Shown here: positions 34,098 to 42,846 of the stretch, piece by piece
How positions within the stretch are numbered: the stretch's first letter is position 1
How the letters are laid out: every line of letters starts with the position of its first letter
Assembly: GCA_050110875.1 (NCBI GenBank)
Contig: CP188828.1
Location: 2,933,975-2,997,974, forward strand
Length of the DNA stretch: 64,000 nt
DNA from: Methyloligella sp050110875
GTDB lineage: Bacteria; Pseudomonadota; Alphaproteobacteria; Rhizobiales; Methyloligellaceae
Direction of reading: 5' to 3'
The notes under the pieces: model-generated
Database searches by the model: none
What the model saw: only the letters and a program-made list of their open reading frames with translations
What the model was told of the DNA's origin: nothing
Position numbers and translations under genes: made by a program

Positions 34098-35432
34098 TCA
34101 GTCGCCAGCGCTGTCGATCAGATGGAAAAACGCGCCGGTGACGCTGCCCCGCCGTGCCCCGGTGTCCTCCACCGGCTCCCCGCCCGAATTCTCGATCCTC
34201 GCTAGCGGCGTGTCAGGCTGATCGAGGATCGTCGCATAGTGGAATTCGTGGCCGTAAAGCGTTCGGCCGGGCAGGGCAGGCGCATCCGCGGCGAGTTCGG
34301 CCCGCCGATAACCGAGATGCAGCCGGCGTTCGGCAAAGGATGTCTTCAGCCCCAACAGCCCCAGCATGGCATGGCTCTGCCCGTCCGCGTCTTCGAGGGT
34401 CTCGCCCAGCACCATATAGCCGCCGCACTCTCCGTGAATGGGCATGCCGCGTGCCGCTGCCGCCGTCATCCCCGCCCTGAATGTCTCTGCCTCGGCTAAC
34501 GCCGCGCCATGAAGCTCCGGGTAGCCGCCCGGCAGCCAGATAGCATCGCAATCCGCCCCGGGCGCTTCGTCGGCGAGGGGCGAAAAGGGCAGGATCTCCG
34601 CCCCCGCCGCGCGCCACCCGGCCAGAAGATGCGGATAGACGAAGGAGAAGACCCGATCCTGGGCAAGCGCGATCCGCTGACCCGGCGGGAGAAGCGGCAC
34701 GCCGCTCCCGTCATCGGCACCATCGGTCTTCAGCGGCCGCGCCGTTGCCAGAACCTTGTCCAGCGATACGGACTCCCGCAGCGCCGCCGCGAGTCTGTCG
34801 AGCTTTCTGTCCAGTCCGAGCGTCTCGCCCGCCTGCACCAGGCCGAGATGCCGCTCCGGCAGGCGCAAAGCCTGATCGCGCCCAATCGCACCGAGAACGG
34901 GCAGCCCGATCGCCGCCAGCGCCTCCCGCACCATCCCCTCGTGGCGCGGACTTCCCACACCGTTCAGGATCGCCCCTGCAATCTCGACATCGTTCCGATA
35001 GGTCTTGCAGCCCAGGGCCACGGCGGCGGCGGTCTCCGCCTGCGCGGCGACATCGAGCACCAGGAGCACCGGCCAGCCGGTCGACGCCGCCAGATCCGCC
35101 GTCGAGCCGTTCCCGGCTTGCCCGCGCGCACCCGCCCCGTCGAACAGCCCCATAACGCCCTCCACGAGGGAGAGCGCAGCTTCGGACCCCAACGCGAACG
35201 CCAGATGGTGGAGCAAGGCAGGACGCATTCCCCAGCTATCGAGATTGACCGCCGTGCGGCCCGCGGCCTCGGTCAGGAAGGCGGGGTCGATATAGTCGGG
35301 CCCGCATTTGAAGGGCTGGACGACCATCCCCTGCTGGCGGAAGGCCCGCGCCAGGCCGAGGCTCACGGTGGTCTTGCCGGCGCCGGAGCGCGGCGCGGCG
35401 ACGATCAAACCGCGCGGTCGCGTCCCGCTCAT
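34098..35432 (-). CDS. cobB: Cobyrinic acid a,c-diamide synthase CobB
   Basis: A 444-residue glutamine amidotransferase that amidates the a and c side chains of hydrogenobyrinic acid, using ATP. The N-terminal dethiobiotin-synthetase-like ATPase part has a P-loop-type GAGKTTVSLGL at about 17-27 and the CGPDYIDP block. The C-terminal class-I amidotransferase has the catalytic Cys in HGECGGYMVLGE and a late histidine in GHEFHYA. It starts with ATGA overlapping the cobA stop. It is the last gene of the cobL-cobE-cobM-cobA-cobB run on the minus strand. Confidence 0.96.
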   Translation of the reverse strand: MSGTRPRGLIVAAPRSGAGKTTVSLGLARAFRQQGMVVQPFKCGPDYIDPAFLTEAAGRTAVNLDSWGMRPALLHHLAFALGSEAALSLVEGVMGLFDGAGARGQAGNGSTADLAASTGWPVLLVLDVAAQAETAAAVALGCKTYRNDVEIAGAILNGVGSPRHEGMVREALAAIGLPVLGAIGRDQALRLPERHLGLVQAGETLGLDRKLDRLAAALRESVSLDKVLATARPLKTDGADDGSGVPLLPPGQRIALAQDRVFSFVYPHLLAGWRAAGAEILPFSPLADEAPGADCDAIWLPGGYPELHGAALAEAETFRAGMTAAAARGMPIHGECGGYMVLGETLEDADGQSHAMLGLLGLKTSFAERRLHLGYRRAELAADAPALPGRTLYGHEFHYATILDQPDTPLARIENSGGEPVEDTGARRGSVTGAFFHLIDSAGD

Positions 35433-36244
35433 GGGGTATGCCCCGCAAGCGCCGTCCGCAGCTTTCCGCCCAGCGCGGCGATCTTGCCGATCACCACGAT
35501 TGCCGGCGCACCGACATCGTGGGCCCTGGCATCCTCGGCCGCTGTCGCAAGCCGTGTGTCGACGATCCGCTCCCCGGCCAGGCTCGCCGAGGCGATGATC
35601 GTCACTGGCAAGTCCGGATCGGCGCCCGCCCGCAGAAAGTCCGACGCGATCGCCTCTAGCCGCGACATCGCCATATAGAGGATCACCGGCTGGCCGGTCT
35701 TGGCGATCGCCGCCCAACTCTGCCCACCGGGATCGCCCTCCGCCCGGTAGCCTGTTGCGAGGATCACCGCATGGTTGGTGTCCCGGGTCGTCGCCGGAAT
35801 CCCGGCGAGCGCCGCCCCGGAAAGCCCCGCCGTCAGCCCCGGCACGATGCGGAACGGGATGCCCGCCGCGGCGAGGGCCTGCGCCTCCTCTCCGCCCCGG
35901 CCGAACACGAACGGATCGCCGCCTTTCAGGCGCAGCACTTTCCGCCCGTCCCGAGCCAACGCGATGATCTTGGCGGTGATCTCGGCCTGCCGGGGCGAGG
36001 GCCTGCCGCCCCGCTTGCCGGCGCTATGGATCGCGGCATCGGGCCGGGCGAGCGAGAGCACGCGCGCGTCGATCAGCGCATCGTGGACGATGACATCCGC
36101 AGCGCGCAGGCCGTGCATCGCCATCAGGGTGAGCAGGCGCGGGTCGCCCGGTCCGGCTCCCACCAGCCAGACTTCGCCCGGGGCGAATTCGGGGAAGCCC
36201 GGAAATGCGTCCGGAAGCTGAGCGGCGGTCGGATCCTGCATCAC
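35429..36244 (-). CDS. cobA: Uroporphyrinogen-III C-methyltransferase CobA
   Basis: A 271-residue SAM-dependent methyltransferase that makes precorrin-2. Motifs: VWLVGAGPGDPRLLTL, RLKGGDPFVFGRGGEE and IVPGLTAGLSG. This is the stand-alone copy for cobalamin, distinct from the SUMT half of CysG. The GTG at 36244 overlaps the cobM stop (GTGA); the adjacent ATG at 36241 is an equally possible start. Its 3' end overlaps cobB. Confidence 0.95.
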   Translation of the reverse strand: MMQDPTAAQLPDAFPGFPEFAPGEVWLVGAGPGDPRLLTLMAMHGLRAADVIVHDALIDARVLSLARPDAAIHSAGKRGGRPSPRQAEITAKIIALARDGRKVLRLKGGDPFVFGRGGEEAQALAAAGIPFRIVPGLTAGLSGAALAGIPATTRDTNHAVILATGYRAEGDPGGQSWAAIAKTGQPVILYMAMSRLEAIASDFLRAGADPDLPVTIIASASLAGERIVDTRLATAAEDARAHDVGAPAIVVIGKIAALGGKLRTALAGHTP

Positions 36245-37005
36245 GCCGGCCGCCCCCGGTAGCGCCTCTGATAGCCGGCATCGTAGAGGGCGCTGTCGCG
36301 GAAATCCGCCGCCTGCAAAACCGGGCCGACCAGAATGAGCGCCGTGCGGTCGATCTCTTCATGGCTCGCGACTTTCTCCGCCAGGGTCGCGAGCGTCCCG
36401 TGCACGATCGTCTCCTCCGGCCAGCTCGCCCGATAGACGACTGCTGCCGGACAATCCGCCCCGTAGAAGGGGGTGAGCTCGGCGACCACCCGGTCGAGCG
36501 CCTGGATGGAGAGATGGATGGCCAGCGTTGCGCCGGTCGCGGCAAAGGCGGCCAACGTCTCCTTCGGCGGCATGGCCGAGGCCCGGCCCGGCGTCCGGGT
36601 CAGAACGAGGGATTGCGCCACCTCCGGCAGGGTCAGCTCCTGGCGCAGCGCTGCGGCGGCGGCGGCGAAGGCGGGCACTCCCGGTGTGACCGTGTAGGGA
36701 ATGCCGAGCCCCTCCAGCCTCCGGACCTGCTCGCCCAGCGCGCTCCACACCGAAAGATCGCCCGAGTGAAGCCGCACCACATCCTCGCCCGCCTCGGCCG
36801 CGCGGATATATTCGGCGACGATCTCGTCCAGCGATAGGGGCGCGGTGTTCACGATTCGCGCGCCTTGCGGACAGAACTCGAGCAAAGCGCCGGGAATCAG
36901 CGAGCCCGCATAGAGGCAGACCGGGCAGCGCGCGATCAGATCGCGTCCGCGCAGCGTGATCAGATCCGCCGCACCGGGTCCTGCACCGACGAAATGCACC
37001 GTCAT
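36241..37005 (-). CDS. cobM: Precorrin-4 C11-methyltransferase CobM
   Basis: A 254-residue SAM-dependent methyltransferase that methylates C11 of precorrin-4 in the aerobic pathway. Typical blocks: VHFVGAGPGAADLITLRG, VCLYAGSLIP, VRLHSGDLSVW and YTVTPGVPAFAAAAA. It is translationally coupled to cobE upstream (4-bp overlap) and cobA downstream (4-bp overlap). Confidence 0.95.
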   Translation of the reverse strand: MTVHFVGAGPGAADLITLRGRDLIARCPVCLYAGSLIPGALLEFCPQGARIVNTAPLSLDEIVAEYIRAAEAGEDVVRLHSGDLSVWSALGEQVRRLEGLGIPYTVTPGVPAFAAAAAALRQELTLPEVAQSLVLTRTPGRASAMPPKETLAAFAATGATLAIHLSIQALDRVVAELTPFYGADCPAAVVYRASWPEETIVHGTLATLAEKVASHEEIDRTALILVGPVLQAADFRDSALYDAGYQRRYRGRPA

Positions 37006-37400
37006 GGCCCGTCTCCCACGGCAATGGCGCAGGTTGCGCTCGACAGCGTGGCGCTGGAAGAGGCGACACGCGGGGCGAGCAGCCTGGCCGATGGGCCGGC
37101 GGCCGCCAAGGCGACGGTCTCGGCCACGGATGGCACGCCTTTCAGCGCCACGACGCGGCTCGAAAGGCTGAGCGCCCGTTCGGCGACCTGTTTCATCTCC
37201 TCCTCCTCCACGGCGATCAGCGGGAGCGAAAGCAAGGTGGCGAGATCGCGAAACCCGGCCTCGTGCTGCTTTTCCGCCGGCGTCGCCAGCGCATCGAGCT
37301 GCGACGGATCGATCCCGCAGCGCTCCGCCGCCATGGCGAGCGCCTCGGCGACCGCTTCGCCGGTGACATCTTTCCGGCAACCGAATCCTGCGACCATCAT
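37002..37400 (-). CDS. cobE: Cobalamin biosynthesis protein CobE (CbiG C-terminal-like)
   Basis: A 132-residue protein with the CbiG C-terminal/CobE fold: MVAGFGCRKDVTGEAVAEAL at the N-terminus and LATPAEKQHEAGF in the middle. CobE is conserved in aerobic cobalamin clusters, but its exact reaction is not settled. It starts within an ATGATG at 37400, overlapping the cobL stop by four bases, and overlaps cobM by four bases. Confidence 0.92.
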   Translation of the reverse strand: MMVAGFGCRKDVTGEAVAEALAMAAERCGIDPSQLDALATPAEKQHEAGFRDLATLLSLPLIAVEEEEMKQVAERALSLSSRVVALKGVPSVAETVALAAAGPSARLLAPRVASSSATLSSATCAIAVGDGP

Positions 37401-38629
37401 GGCTTCGTGACGCGCCAATGGGTGATGGGCCTGGCGGGGCGCCAGCCATGCAGACTCCCCACCGCATCCGCCCGGGCGATATCGATCCGCAGCAGATCGC
37501 CGCCATGGGCTTCGAAGGCGGTACACAAAGTCCGCTCGCCTTCGAGGGTGACGGCATTGGCCGCCAGCCGCCCCCCAGGCTTCAGCGCGGACCATGCCGC
37601 CTCAAGCGCCCCGTCCGTCAATCCGCCGCCGATAAAGACCGCATCCGGTGCGGGCAGGTCCCGCAGCGCCGCCGGCGCTTGCCCCTCGACGATCCGAAGA
37701 TCGGGCACTCCGAGCGCCGCCGCGTTGCGCGCCGCCCGTGCCGCCCGGTCGGTCCGGGTCTCGATGCCGATGGCGCGCAGCGAAGGGTGCGACAGCATCC
37801 ACTCGATGGCGACCGAGCCGGCGCCGAGCCCGATATCCCAGAGCAGCTCGCCCCGGCGCGGGGCGAGGGAGGACAATACGATCGCCCGCACCTCCCGCTT
37901 GGTGAGCTGCCCGTCAGTCTCGTAGAAGCCGTCGTCCAACCCGGTCCTGAGTCCGATAATGGGCGCATCCGCCTCCGCGGCCACTTCGATCGCCACCGTG
38001 TTGAGCGGATCGATCGCATCGAGATCGAAGGTTTCCGCCTGCGCCGTTCTCACCTGCGCTTCGGGGCCGCCCAGCCGCTCCAGCACCGTCAGCCGGCTCT
38101 TGCCGAGCTTCCGCTCCGTCAAAAGCCTGGCGAGCTTTTCCGGCGTGGTCCCGTCCCAGGTCAGCGCGATGATGCGCGCCCCGGGCTGCAGCGCCGGGAC
38201 AATTCGTTCCAGCGCCCGGCCATGCAGCGAGACCGCCGTCACATCCTGCAACGCCCACCCCATGCGCGCGGCGGAAAGCGAAAAGGCCGATGGCTGTGGC
38301 AGGCAAAGGATTTCGTCTGGATCGACCAGCTCGGCGAGAGGCTTGCCTATGCCGAAATGGAAGGGATCGCCTGAGGCGAGCACCGTGACGTGCGCGCCGC
38401 GCCGCGCCAGGATCTTCGGGTAGGCCTCCTCGATCGGGCTCGGCCAGGCGAGGCTTTCCCCGCGGATCAGCGGTGCGGCCAGCTTGAGGTGCCGCCGTCC
38501 GCCGACCACCAGCGCCGCATCCCCGATAAGCCGCTTTGCCACGTCGGACAGCCCCGCGGCTCCGTCCTCGCTGATTCCGACGATGGACAGCCACCGTCCG
38601 CTCGTGCTGTCTGAAGCTCTCGCATTCAT
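37397..38629 (-). CDS. cobL: Precorrin-6Y C5,15-methyltransferase (decarboxylating) CobL
   Basis: A 410-residue bifunctional enzyme. The N-terminal CbiE-like methyltransferase (about 13-200) has WLSIVGISEDGAAGL and LASGDPFHFGIG; the C-terminal CbiT-like domain (about 230-405) has LLWDIGLGAGSVAIEW as the SAM site. Together they methylate C5 and C15 and remove the C12 acetate carboxyl. The ATG at 38629 lies 13 bp from the cobK start on the other strand, so the two promoters must overlap each other's coding sequences or the gene is read from further upstream. Confidence 0.95.
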   Translation of the reverse strand: MNARASDSTSGRWLSIVGISEDGAAGLSDVAKRLIGDAALVVGGRRHLKLAAPLIRGESLAWPSPIEEAYPKILARRGAHVTVLASGDPFHFGIGKPLAELVDPDEILCLPQPSAFSLSAARMGWALQDVTAVSLHGRALERIVPALQPGARIIALTWDGTTPEKLARLLTERKLGKSRLTVLERLGGPEAQVRTAQAETFDLDAIDPLNTVAIEVAAEADAPIIGLRTGLDDGFYETDGQLTKREVRAIVLSSLAPRRGELLWDIGLGAGSVAIEWMLSHPSLRAIGIETRTDRAARAARNAAALGVPDLRIVEGQAPAALRDLPAPDAVFIGGGLTDGALEAAWSALKPGGRLAANAVTLEGERTLCTAFEAHGGDLLRIDIARADAVGSLHGWRPARPITHWRVTKP

Positions 38630-38642
38630 CTCAGAGACGGCC

Positions 38643-39413
38643 ATGCGAATCCTCATTCTCGGCGGCACCACGGAAGCCAACGCCCTGGCCAAGCGCCTCT
38701 CGGGCGATCTCCGTTTTTCGCCGGTCCTTTCCCTGGCCGGACGCACCGCAGCGCCCGCGGCTCAACCGGTTCCGTGCCGCATCGGCGGGTTCGGCGGTGC
38801 GGCAGGCCTCGCCCAGTGGTTGGCCCGAGAGAACGTCGCCGCCTTGGTGGATGCCACCCATCCCTTCTCCACGGGGATCTCGCAAAACGCGGTCGCGGCG
38901 GCGGAGGCGGCGGGGCTTCCGCTGCTCACCCTCGTCCGTCCGCCCTGGAACGCGCAAACCGGCGATCGCTGGATCGAGACCGGAAGCCTGGAGGAGGCTG
39001 CGTTCGCTCTCGGTGAGAGGCCTGCCCGCGTTCTCCTCACCATCGGCCGTCAGGAGGTCGCCGCTTTCAAGGCCGCGCCCCAGCATCGTTATCTCATACG
39101 CTCCATCGAGCCTCCGGATCGGCAGGATCTGCCGCCCCATGCGGAGCTGCTGCTCCGGCGCGGCCCTTTCAGCGCAGCGGAAGAGGAAGCGCTGTTCCGG
39201 GACGCCGCTATCGAAATTGTCGTCTCGAAGAACTCCGGCGGAGATGCCACCGCCGCCAAGCTCGCAGCGGCTCGCAAGCTCGGCCTCCCCGTGGTCATGA
39301 TCGCCCGGCCGGAAAAGCCCGGTGGCGACCGGGCCGCGACCGTCGAGGCCGCGCTTCAATGGCTGGACGCGATGGCCTGCGATCATTTCTCCGCCTCCGA
39401 GCGTGGCGTGTAG
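38643..39413 (+). CDS. cobK: Precorrin-6A reductase CobK
   Basis: A 256-residue NADPH-dependent reductase that converts precorrin-6A to precorrin-6B. It begins MRILILGGTTEANALA and has the family segments LVDATHPFSTGISQNA, IETGSLEEAAFALG and VVSKNSGGDATAAKL. It is on the opposite strand to its neighbours: divergent from cobL (13 bp) and overlapping the 3' end of cobJ by 31 bp. This nested antisense layout is listed as a finding. Confidence 0.95.
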   Translation: MRILILGGTTEANALAKRLSGDLRFSPVLSLAGRTAAPAAQPVPCRIGGFGGAAGLAQWLARENVAALVDATHPFSTGISQNAVAAAEAAGLPLLTLVRPPWNAQTGDRWIETGSLEEAAFALGERPARVLLTIGRQEVAAFKAAPQHRYLIRSIEPPDRQDLPPHAELLLRRGPFSAAEEEALFRDAAIEIVVSKNSGGDATAAKLAAARKLGLPVVMIARPEKPGGDRAATVEAALQWLDAMACDHFSASERGV

Positions 39414-40144
39414 ACCCAGGGCGTATTGCCCTCCCGCGGAATCGTCCGCGTGCGCTCTGCACCGACGATCACCAACGTGCGCATATCGGCTTCCGTCCCA
39501 TCCGCATCGGCCAGTGTTGTGACCCTCAGCGCCGCATCGCGCGTCCCGGCGGCGCGGGCGAAGATCACCACCGTCTCCGCTCGTCTATGCCGCCGCAGCA
39601 GATCGAAGGCCTGGCCGAGCTGACGGGGCCTCGCCTTGGAAGCCGGATTATAGAGCGCGACGACGAAATCGCCGAGCGCGGCCGCCGTCAGCCGTTTCTC
39701 GATGGTCGCCCAAGATTTCAGGTTGTCGGACAGGGAAATCGCACAGAAATCGCTCCCTAGGGGCGCGCCGGCCTCGGCCGCGGCCGCCAGCATGGCGCTC
39801 ACCCCCGGCTGAACCGCGATCTCCAGGGAGCGCCAAGCCTCCTCGCCGGTCTCGACTGCCTCGAAGAGCGCGGCCGCCATGGCGAACACGCCGGGATCGC
39901 CGCCGGACACCACCACGACATTTCGTCCCGAAGCGGCAAGCGACAGAGCATGCCGCGCCCGGTCGAGCTCGTACCGGTTATCGGAGGCGTGCACCGTCTG
40001 GTCCCGCCGGATATCCGGCACCCGCCTCAGATAGGTTTCGTAGCCCACCAGATCGCTCGCCTCGCCCAGCGCCGTCGTCACCGCCGGCGTGGTGAGTTCC
40101 GGCGCGCCAGGCCCCAGGCCGACGACGGTCACGCGCCCGCTCAC
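39383..40144 (-). CDS. cobJ: Precorrin-3B C17-methyltransferase CobJ
   Basis: A 253-residue SAM-dependent methyltransferase that methylates C17 and drives ring contraction. Motifs: VTVVGLGPGAPELTTP, VVSGGDPGVFAMAAA, VQPGVSAMLAAAA, and VALYNPASKARP, which is specific to the CobJ/CbiH group. A GTG at 40144 overlaps the cobI stop (GTGA). Its 3' end overlaps convergent cobK. Confidence 0.95.
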   Translation of the reverse strand: MSGRVTVVGLGPGAPELTTPAVTTALGEASDLVGYETYLRRVPDIRRDQTVHASDNRYELDRARHALSLAASGRNVVVVSGGDPGVFAMAAALFEAVETGEEAWRSLEIAVQPGVSAMLAAAAEAGAPLGSDFCAISLSDNLKSWATIEKRLTAAALGDFVVALYNPASKARPRQLGQAFDLLRRHRRAETVVIFARAAGTRDAALRVTTLADADGTEADMRTLVIVGAERTRTIPREGNTPWVYTPRSEAEK

Positions 40145-40899
40145 AACCGCCGCCCCTGGCCGGGAATCAGGATCATCGCGAAATAGGGGCCGGCGAGATC
40201 CCCATGCTCGCTGAGCGGCACGATACGCTCCGCCGCCATGGTTCCGCGCTCCACATAGATCGCCCGGTCCAGCAGCCCGGCCGCTTCGATTGCCCGGCGC
40301 ACCTTCGCAAGATTCCGGCCCACCTTCATGATCACGGCCGCGTCGGTTGCGGCCAGCCGCGCGGCCAGCTTGTCTTCCGGCAAGGTCCCCGGCAGCACCG
40401 ACAGCACGTCGTCGCCCCATGTGATCGGCACGTTCGCCCGGGTCCAGCAGCCCGACATGCCGGTCACCCCGGGCACCACCTCCACCGGAAAATCTCCCTC
40501 CAGCCGATGCCACATATGCATGAAGGAGCTGTAGAAGAACGGATCCCCCTCGGCCAGCACACCCACCGACTGGCCCGTGCCGAGCACCTCGCCGAGCTTT
40601 GCCGCGGTCTCCCGATAGAAGGCGGAGAGGGCCTCCCGATAGGTCGGATCGGCGACCGGAATCTCGTCGGTGAACGGGTACTCGAATTTGAGCTGGCGGG
40701 ACGTCTCGTTGAGAAGCGGCGCGACGATGGTCCGGGCATTGCCGTCATGCCCGCGCTTGGCGAAATAGGCGACGGCATCGACCGACCGCAGCAGGCCCGC
40801 GCCGCGCAAGGTGAGATAGCGGACATCGCCGGGCCCGACCCCGATGCCGTAAAGCGTGCCTGGCTTGGCTTCGCCGGCGATCGCCTCCAGCGCGCTCAT
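40141..40899 (-). CDS. cobI: Precorrin-2 C20-methyltransferase CobI
   Basis: A 252-residue methyltransferase acting on precorrin-2 at C20. Motifs: LYGIGVGPGDVRYLTLRG, VAYFAKRGHDGNA, LAEGDPFFYSSFMHMW and VPGVTGMSG. It is coupled to cobH upstream by an ATGA overlap and to cobJ downstream by GTGA. Confidence 0.95.
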   Translation of the reverse strand: MSALEAIAGEAKPGTLYGIGVGPGDVRYLTLRGAGLLRSVDAVAYFAKRGHDGNARTIVAPLLNETSRQLKFEYPFTDEIPVADPTYREALSAFYRETAAKLGEVLGTGQSVGVLAEGDPFFYSSFMHMWHRLEGDFPVEVVPGVTGMSGCWTRANVPITWGDDVLSVLPGTLPEDKLAARLAATDAAVIMKVGRNLAKVRRAIEAAGLLDRAIYVERGTMAAERIVPLSEHGDLAGPYFAMILIPGQGRRL

Positions 40900-41528
40900 T
40901 CGGCTTCGCTCGCCAGCGCATTGACCGCCGCCGCTGCGATCGCGCTGCCGCCCTTCCGTCCCTTCACGATCAGGAAGGGGACTTGGCCGTAGGCGGCGAG
41001 GGCCTCCTTGGATTCCGCCGCCCCGACGAAGCCGACCGGCACGCCGATGATCGCGGCCGGCTTCGGCGCGCCCTGGTCGAGCATCTCCAAAAGGCGAAAG
41101 AGAGCCGTGGGCGCGTTGCCGATGGCGACGACGGCGCCTGCCAGAGTGGGGCGCCAAAGCTCCAGCGCCGCGGCCGAGCGCGTCGTTTCCATCTCCTGCG
41201 CCAGTGCGGCGACGCGCTCGTCCGAGAGCGTGCAGATCACGTCGTTCTTGGCCGGCAGCCGAGCCCGGGTCACCCCATGGGCCACCATCTGGGCGTCGCA
41301 GAGGATCGGCGCGCCATTCAGAAGGGCACCCCGCGCGGCATCCGCGAAATCACCCGACATTTCAATCTCTTGCGCGATCTCCACCATGCCCGTGGCATGG
41401 ATGATCCGCACCGCCACCTTCTCGGCATGGCCGGAGAAGGGCGAGAGATCCGCCTCGCTCCGGATGATGGCGAAGGAGTTCCGATAGATTTCCGCACCGT
41501 CGCGGATATAGGCGTGGGAGGATGTCAT
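40896..41528 (-). CDS. cobH: Precorrin-8X methylmutase CobH
   Basis: A 210-residue isomerase that moves a methyl from C11 to C12 to give hydrogenobyrinic acid. The active-site region is clear in VRIIHATGMVEIAQEI, with the catalytic His, and in AIGNAPTALFRLLEM and IGVPVGFVGAAESKEAL. The ATG at 41528 lies 13 bp after the cobG stop. Confidence 0.95.
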   Translation of the reverse strand: MTSSHAYIRDGAEIYRNSFAIIRSEADLSPFSGHAEKVAVRIIHATGMVEIAQEIEMSGDFADAARGALLNGAPILCDAQMVAHGVTRARLPAKNDVICTLSDERVAALAQEMETTRSAAALELWRPTLAGAVVAIGNAPTALFRLLEMLDQGAPKPAAIIGVPVGFVGAAESKEALAAYGQVPFLIVKGRKGGSAIAAAAVNALASEAE

Positions 41529-41541
41529 GGCGACGGCGGTC

Positions 41542-42846
41542 CTAGAGCGTTTCGAACAGGCGCAGCAAGCGCGGAATCTGTGTCTGCGGCACCACGGCAC
41601 ACGGGGCCGCTTGCGCCGTCGCCCCCCGGCTTACCCCGTAATCCTGACCCGACCCCACCAGGACGAGATCGGCCGGGGTGGACCGCGCGCAGCCCTTCGC
41701 ACAGCCCGAGACATGGCAGGAGCAGACCCCGAGCCGCTTGATGTGGGGCGCCAGGGCGCGGGCCGCCTGTCGCGTGTCGAGATGCGTTTGGCGGCACCCC
41801 GATACGCCGGGACAGGCATCGATGGCGAGCAGCGGATCGGACTCGTCGAGAATGAAGCCGGCATCGATCGCCGCCATAGCCAGCGCTTCGCCGCTTGCCG
41901 GATCCGGAAGAGGCGCATAGAGCGTCCGCCACGGCGAAAGCCGCATTTCCGGGATGCCGGTCTCGTCCGCGATCTCCGCCATGGTGCGAAGATGCTTCGC
42001 CTCGATCCGTCCGAACGGTGCGGCGAACGCGAAGGCGAACGGATTGCCGTCCTGGGAAAGGTCGCCGTCCTGGGAAAGAATGCCGAGAGTCCGGTTCCTG
42101 CCGGTCACCTCCGGCAGAGCAGGGCAGGGCGCAGGATCCGGCGTAAGCTCCGCCGCGAGTGCCGTGCGCAAGCGGTCGTAGTCCGGGTCGGCCAGATCGC
42201 GCAGACGGTCCTTCTGGTCTCCTCGCACATCCAGGAAGCCAAGCGCTGCCTTGACGGCGACCACAGCCGCATCGTCCGGACCGGTCGTCCCGACCCAATC
42301 GACGCCGTCCTTCCGGTCGAGCCCTAGCGCCATCTTGGGACTATTGGCCTGGACCGTCCGAAGCCGGATATCGGCGCGCTCTCCCGCAATGGTGAAAGCG
42401 CCGCCGCCATCCACACCGAAGCCGAACTTGCCGGGCAGCTCCCACAGCCGGTCGTCGCCCGCAAGAAGCCTCTCCAGCCTGCTTGCGATCGGTCGCGGAT
42501 CGGCGATTTCGTCGGGGGCGAGACCGGCGAGCGGGCTCACCATGACATTGCGGACCGATTCCGCCTCGGCGCTTTCGTCCAACAGCCCGGCTGCGGCGAG
42601 CGCCTCCCAAAGATGCGGCAGGTCGGCTTCGCGCAAACCCCGCAGTTGCAGATTGGCCCGGCGCGTCAGATCGATCGATCCGTTGCCATAGCGCGCGGAA
42701 AGCTCCGCGACGAGGTGCAGCTCGGAAGTCGTGAAAGCACCGCAGCGAGGCCGCAGCCGCACGATCAGCCCGTCGCCGCTCTCCATGGGGCGAAGCGCGC
42801 CGGGACACCATCCGCGCGGGGTGGGTCTGGTCAGCGCCAGGCTCAT
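41542..42846 (-). CDS. cobG: Precorrin-3B synthase CobG
   Basis: A 434-residue monooxygenase of the nitrite/sulfite-reductase fold that uses oxygen to make precorrin-3B, marking the pathway as aerobic. Ferredoxin-like half domains are followed by the [4Fe-4S] cysteines in CPGVSGCRQTH and CSCHVSGCAKGCA. An 18-bp tandem duplication near the middle gives the repeat SQDGDL-SQDGNP in the protein (see findings). The ATG overlaps the cobN stop (ATGA). Confidence 0.95.
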   Translation of the reverse strand: MSLALTRPTPRGWCPGALRPMESGDGLIVRLRPRCGAFTTSELHLVAELSARYGNGSIDLTRRANLQLRGLREADLPHLWEALAAAGLLDESAEAESVRNVMVSPLAGLAPDEIADPRPIASRLERLLAGDDRLWELPGKFGFGVDGGGAFTIAGERADIRLRTVQANSPKMALGLDRKDGVDWVGTTGPDDAAVVAVKAALGFLDVRGDQKDRLRDLADPDYDRLRTALAAELTPDPAPCPALPEVTGRNRTLGILSQDGDLSQDGNPFAFAFAAPFGRIEAKHLRTMAEIADETGIPEMRLSPWRTLYAPLPDPASGEALAMAAIDAGFILDESDPLLAIDACPGVSGCRQTHLDTRQAARALAPHIKRLGVCSCHVSGCAKGCARSTPADLVLVGSGQDYGVSRGATAQAAPCAVVPQTQIPRLLRLFETL

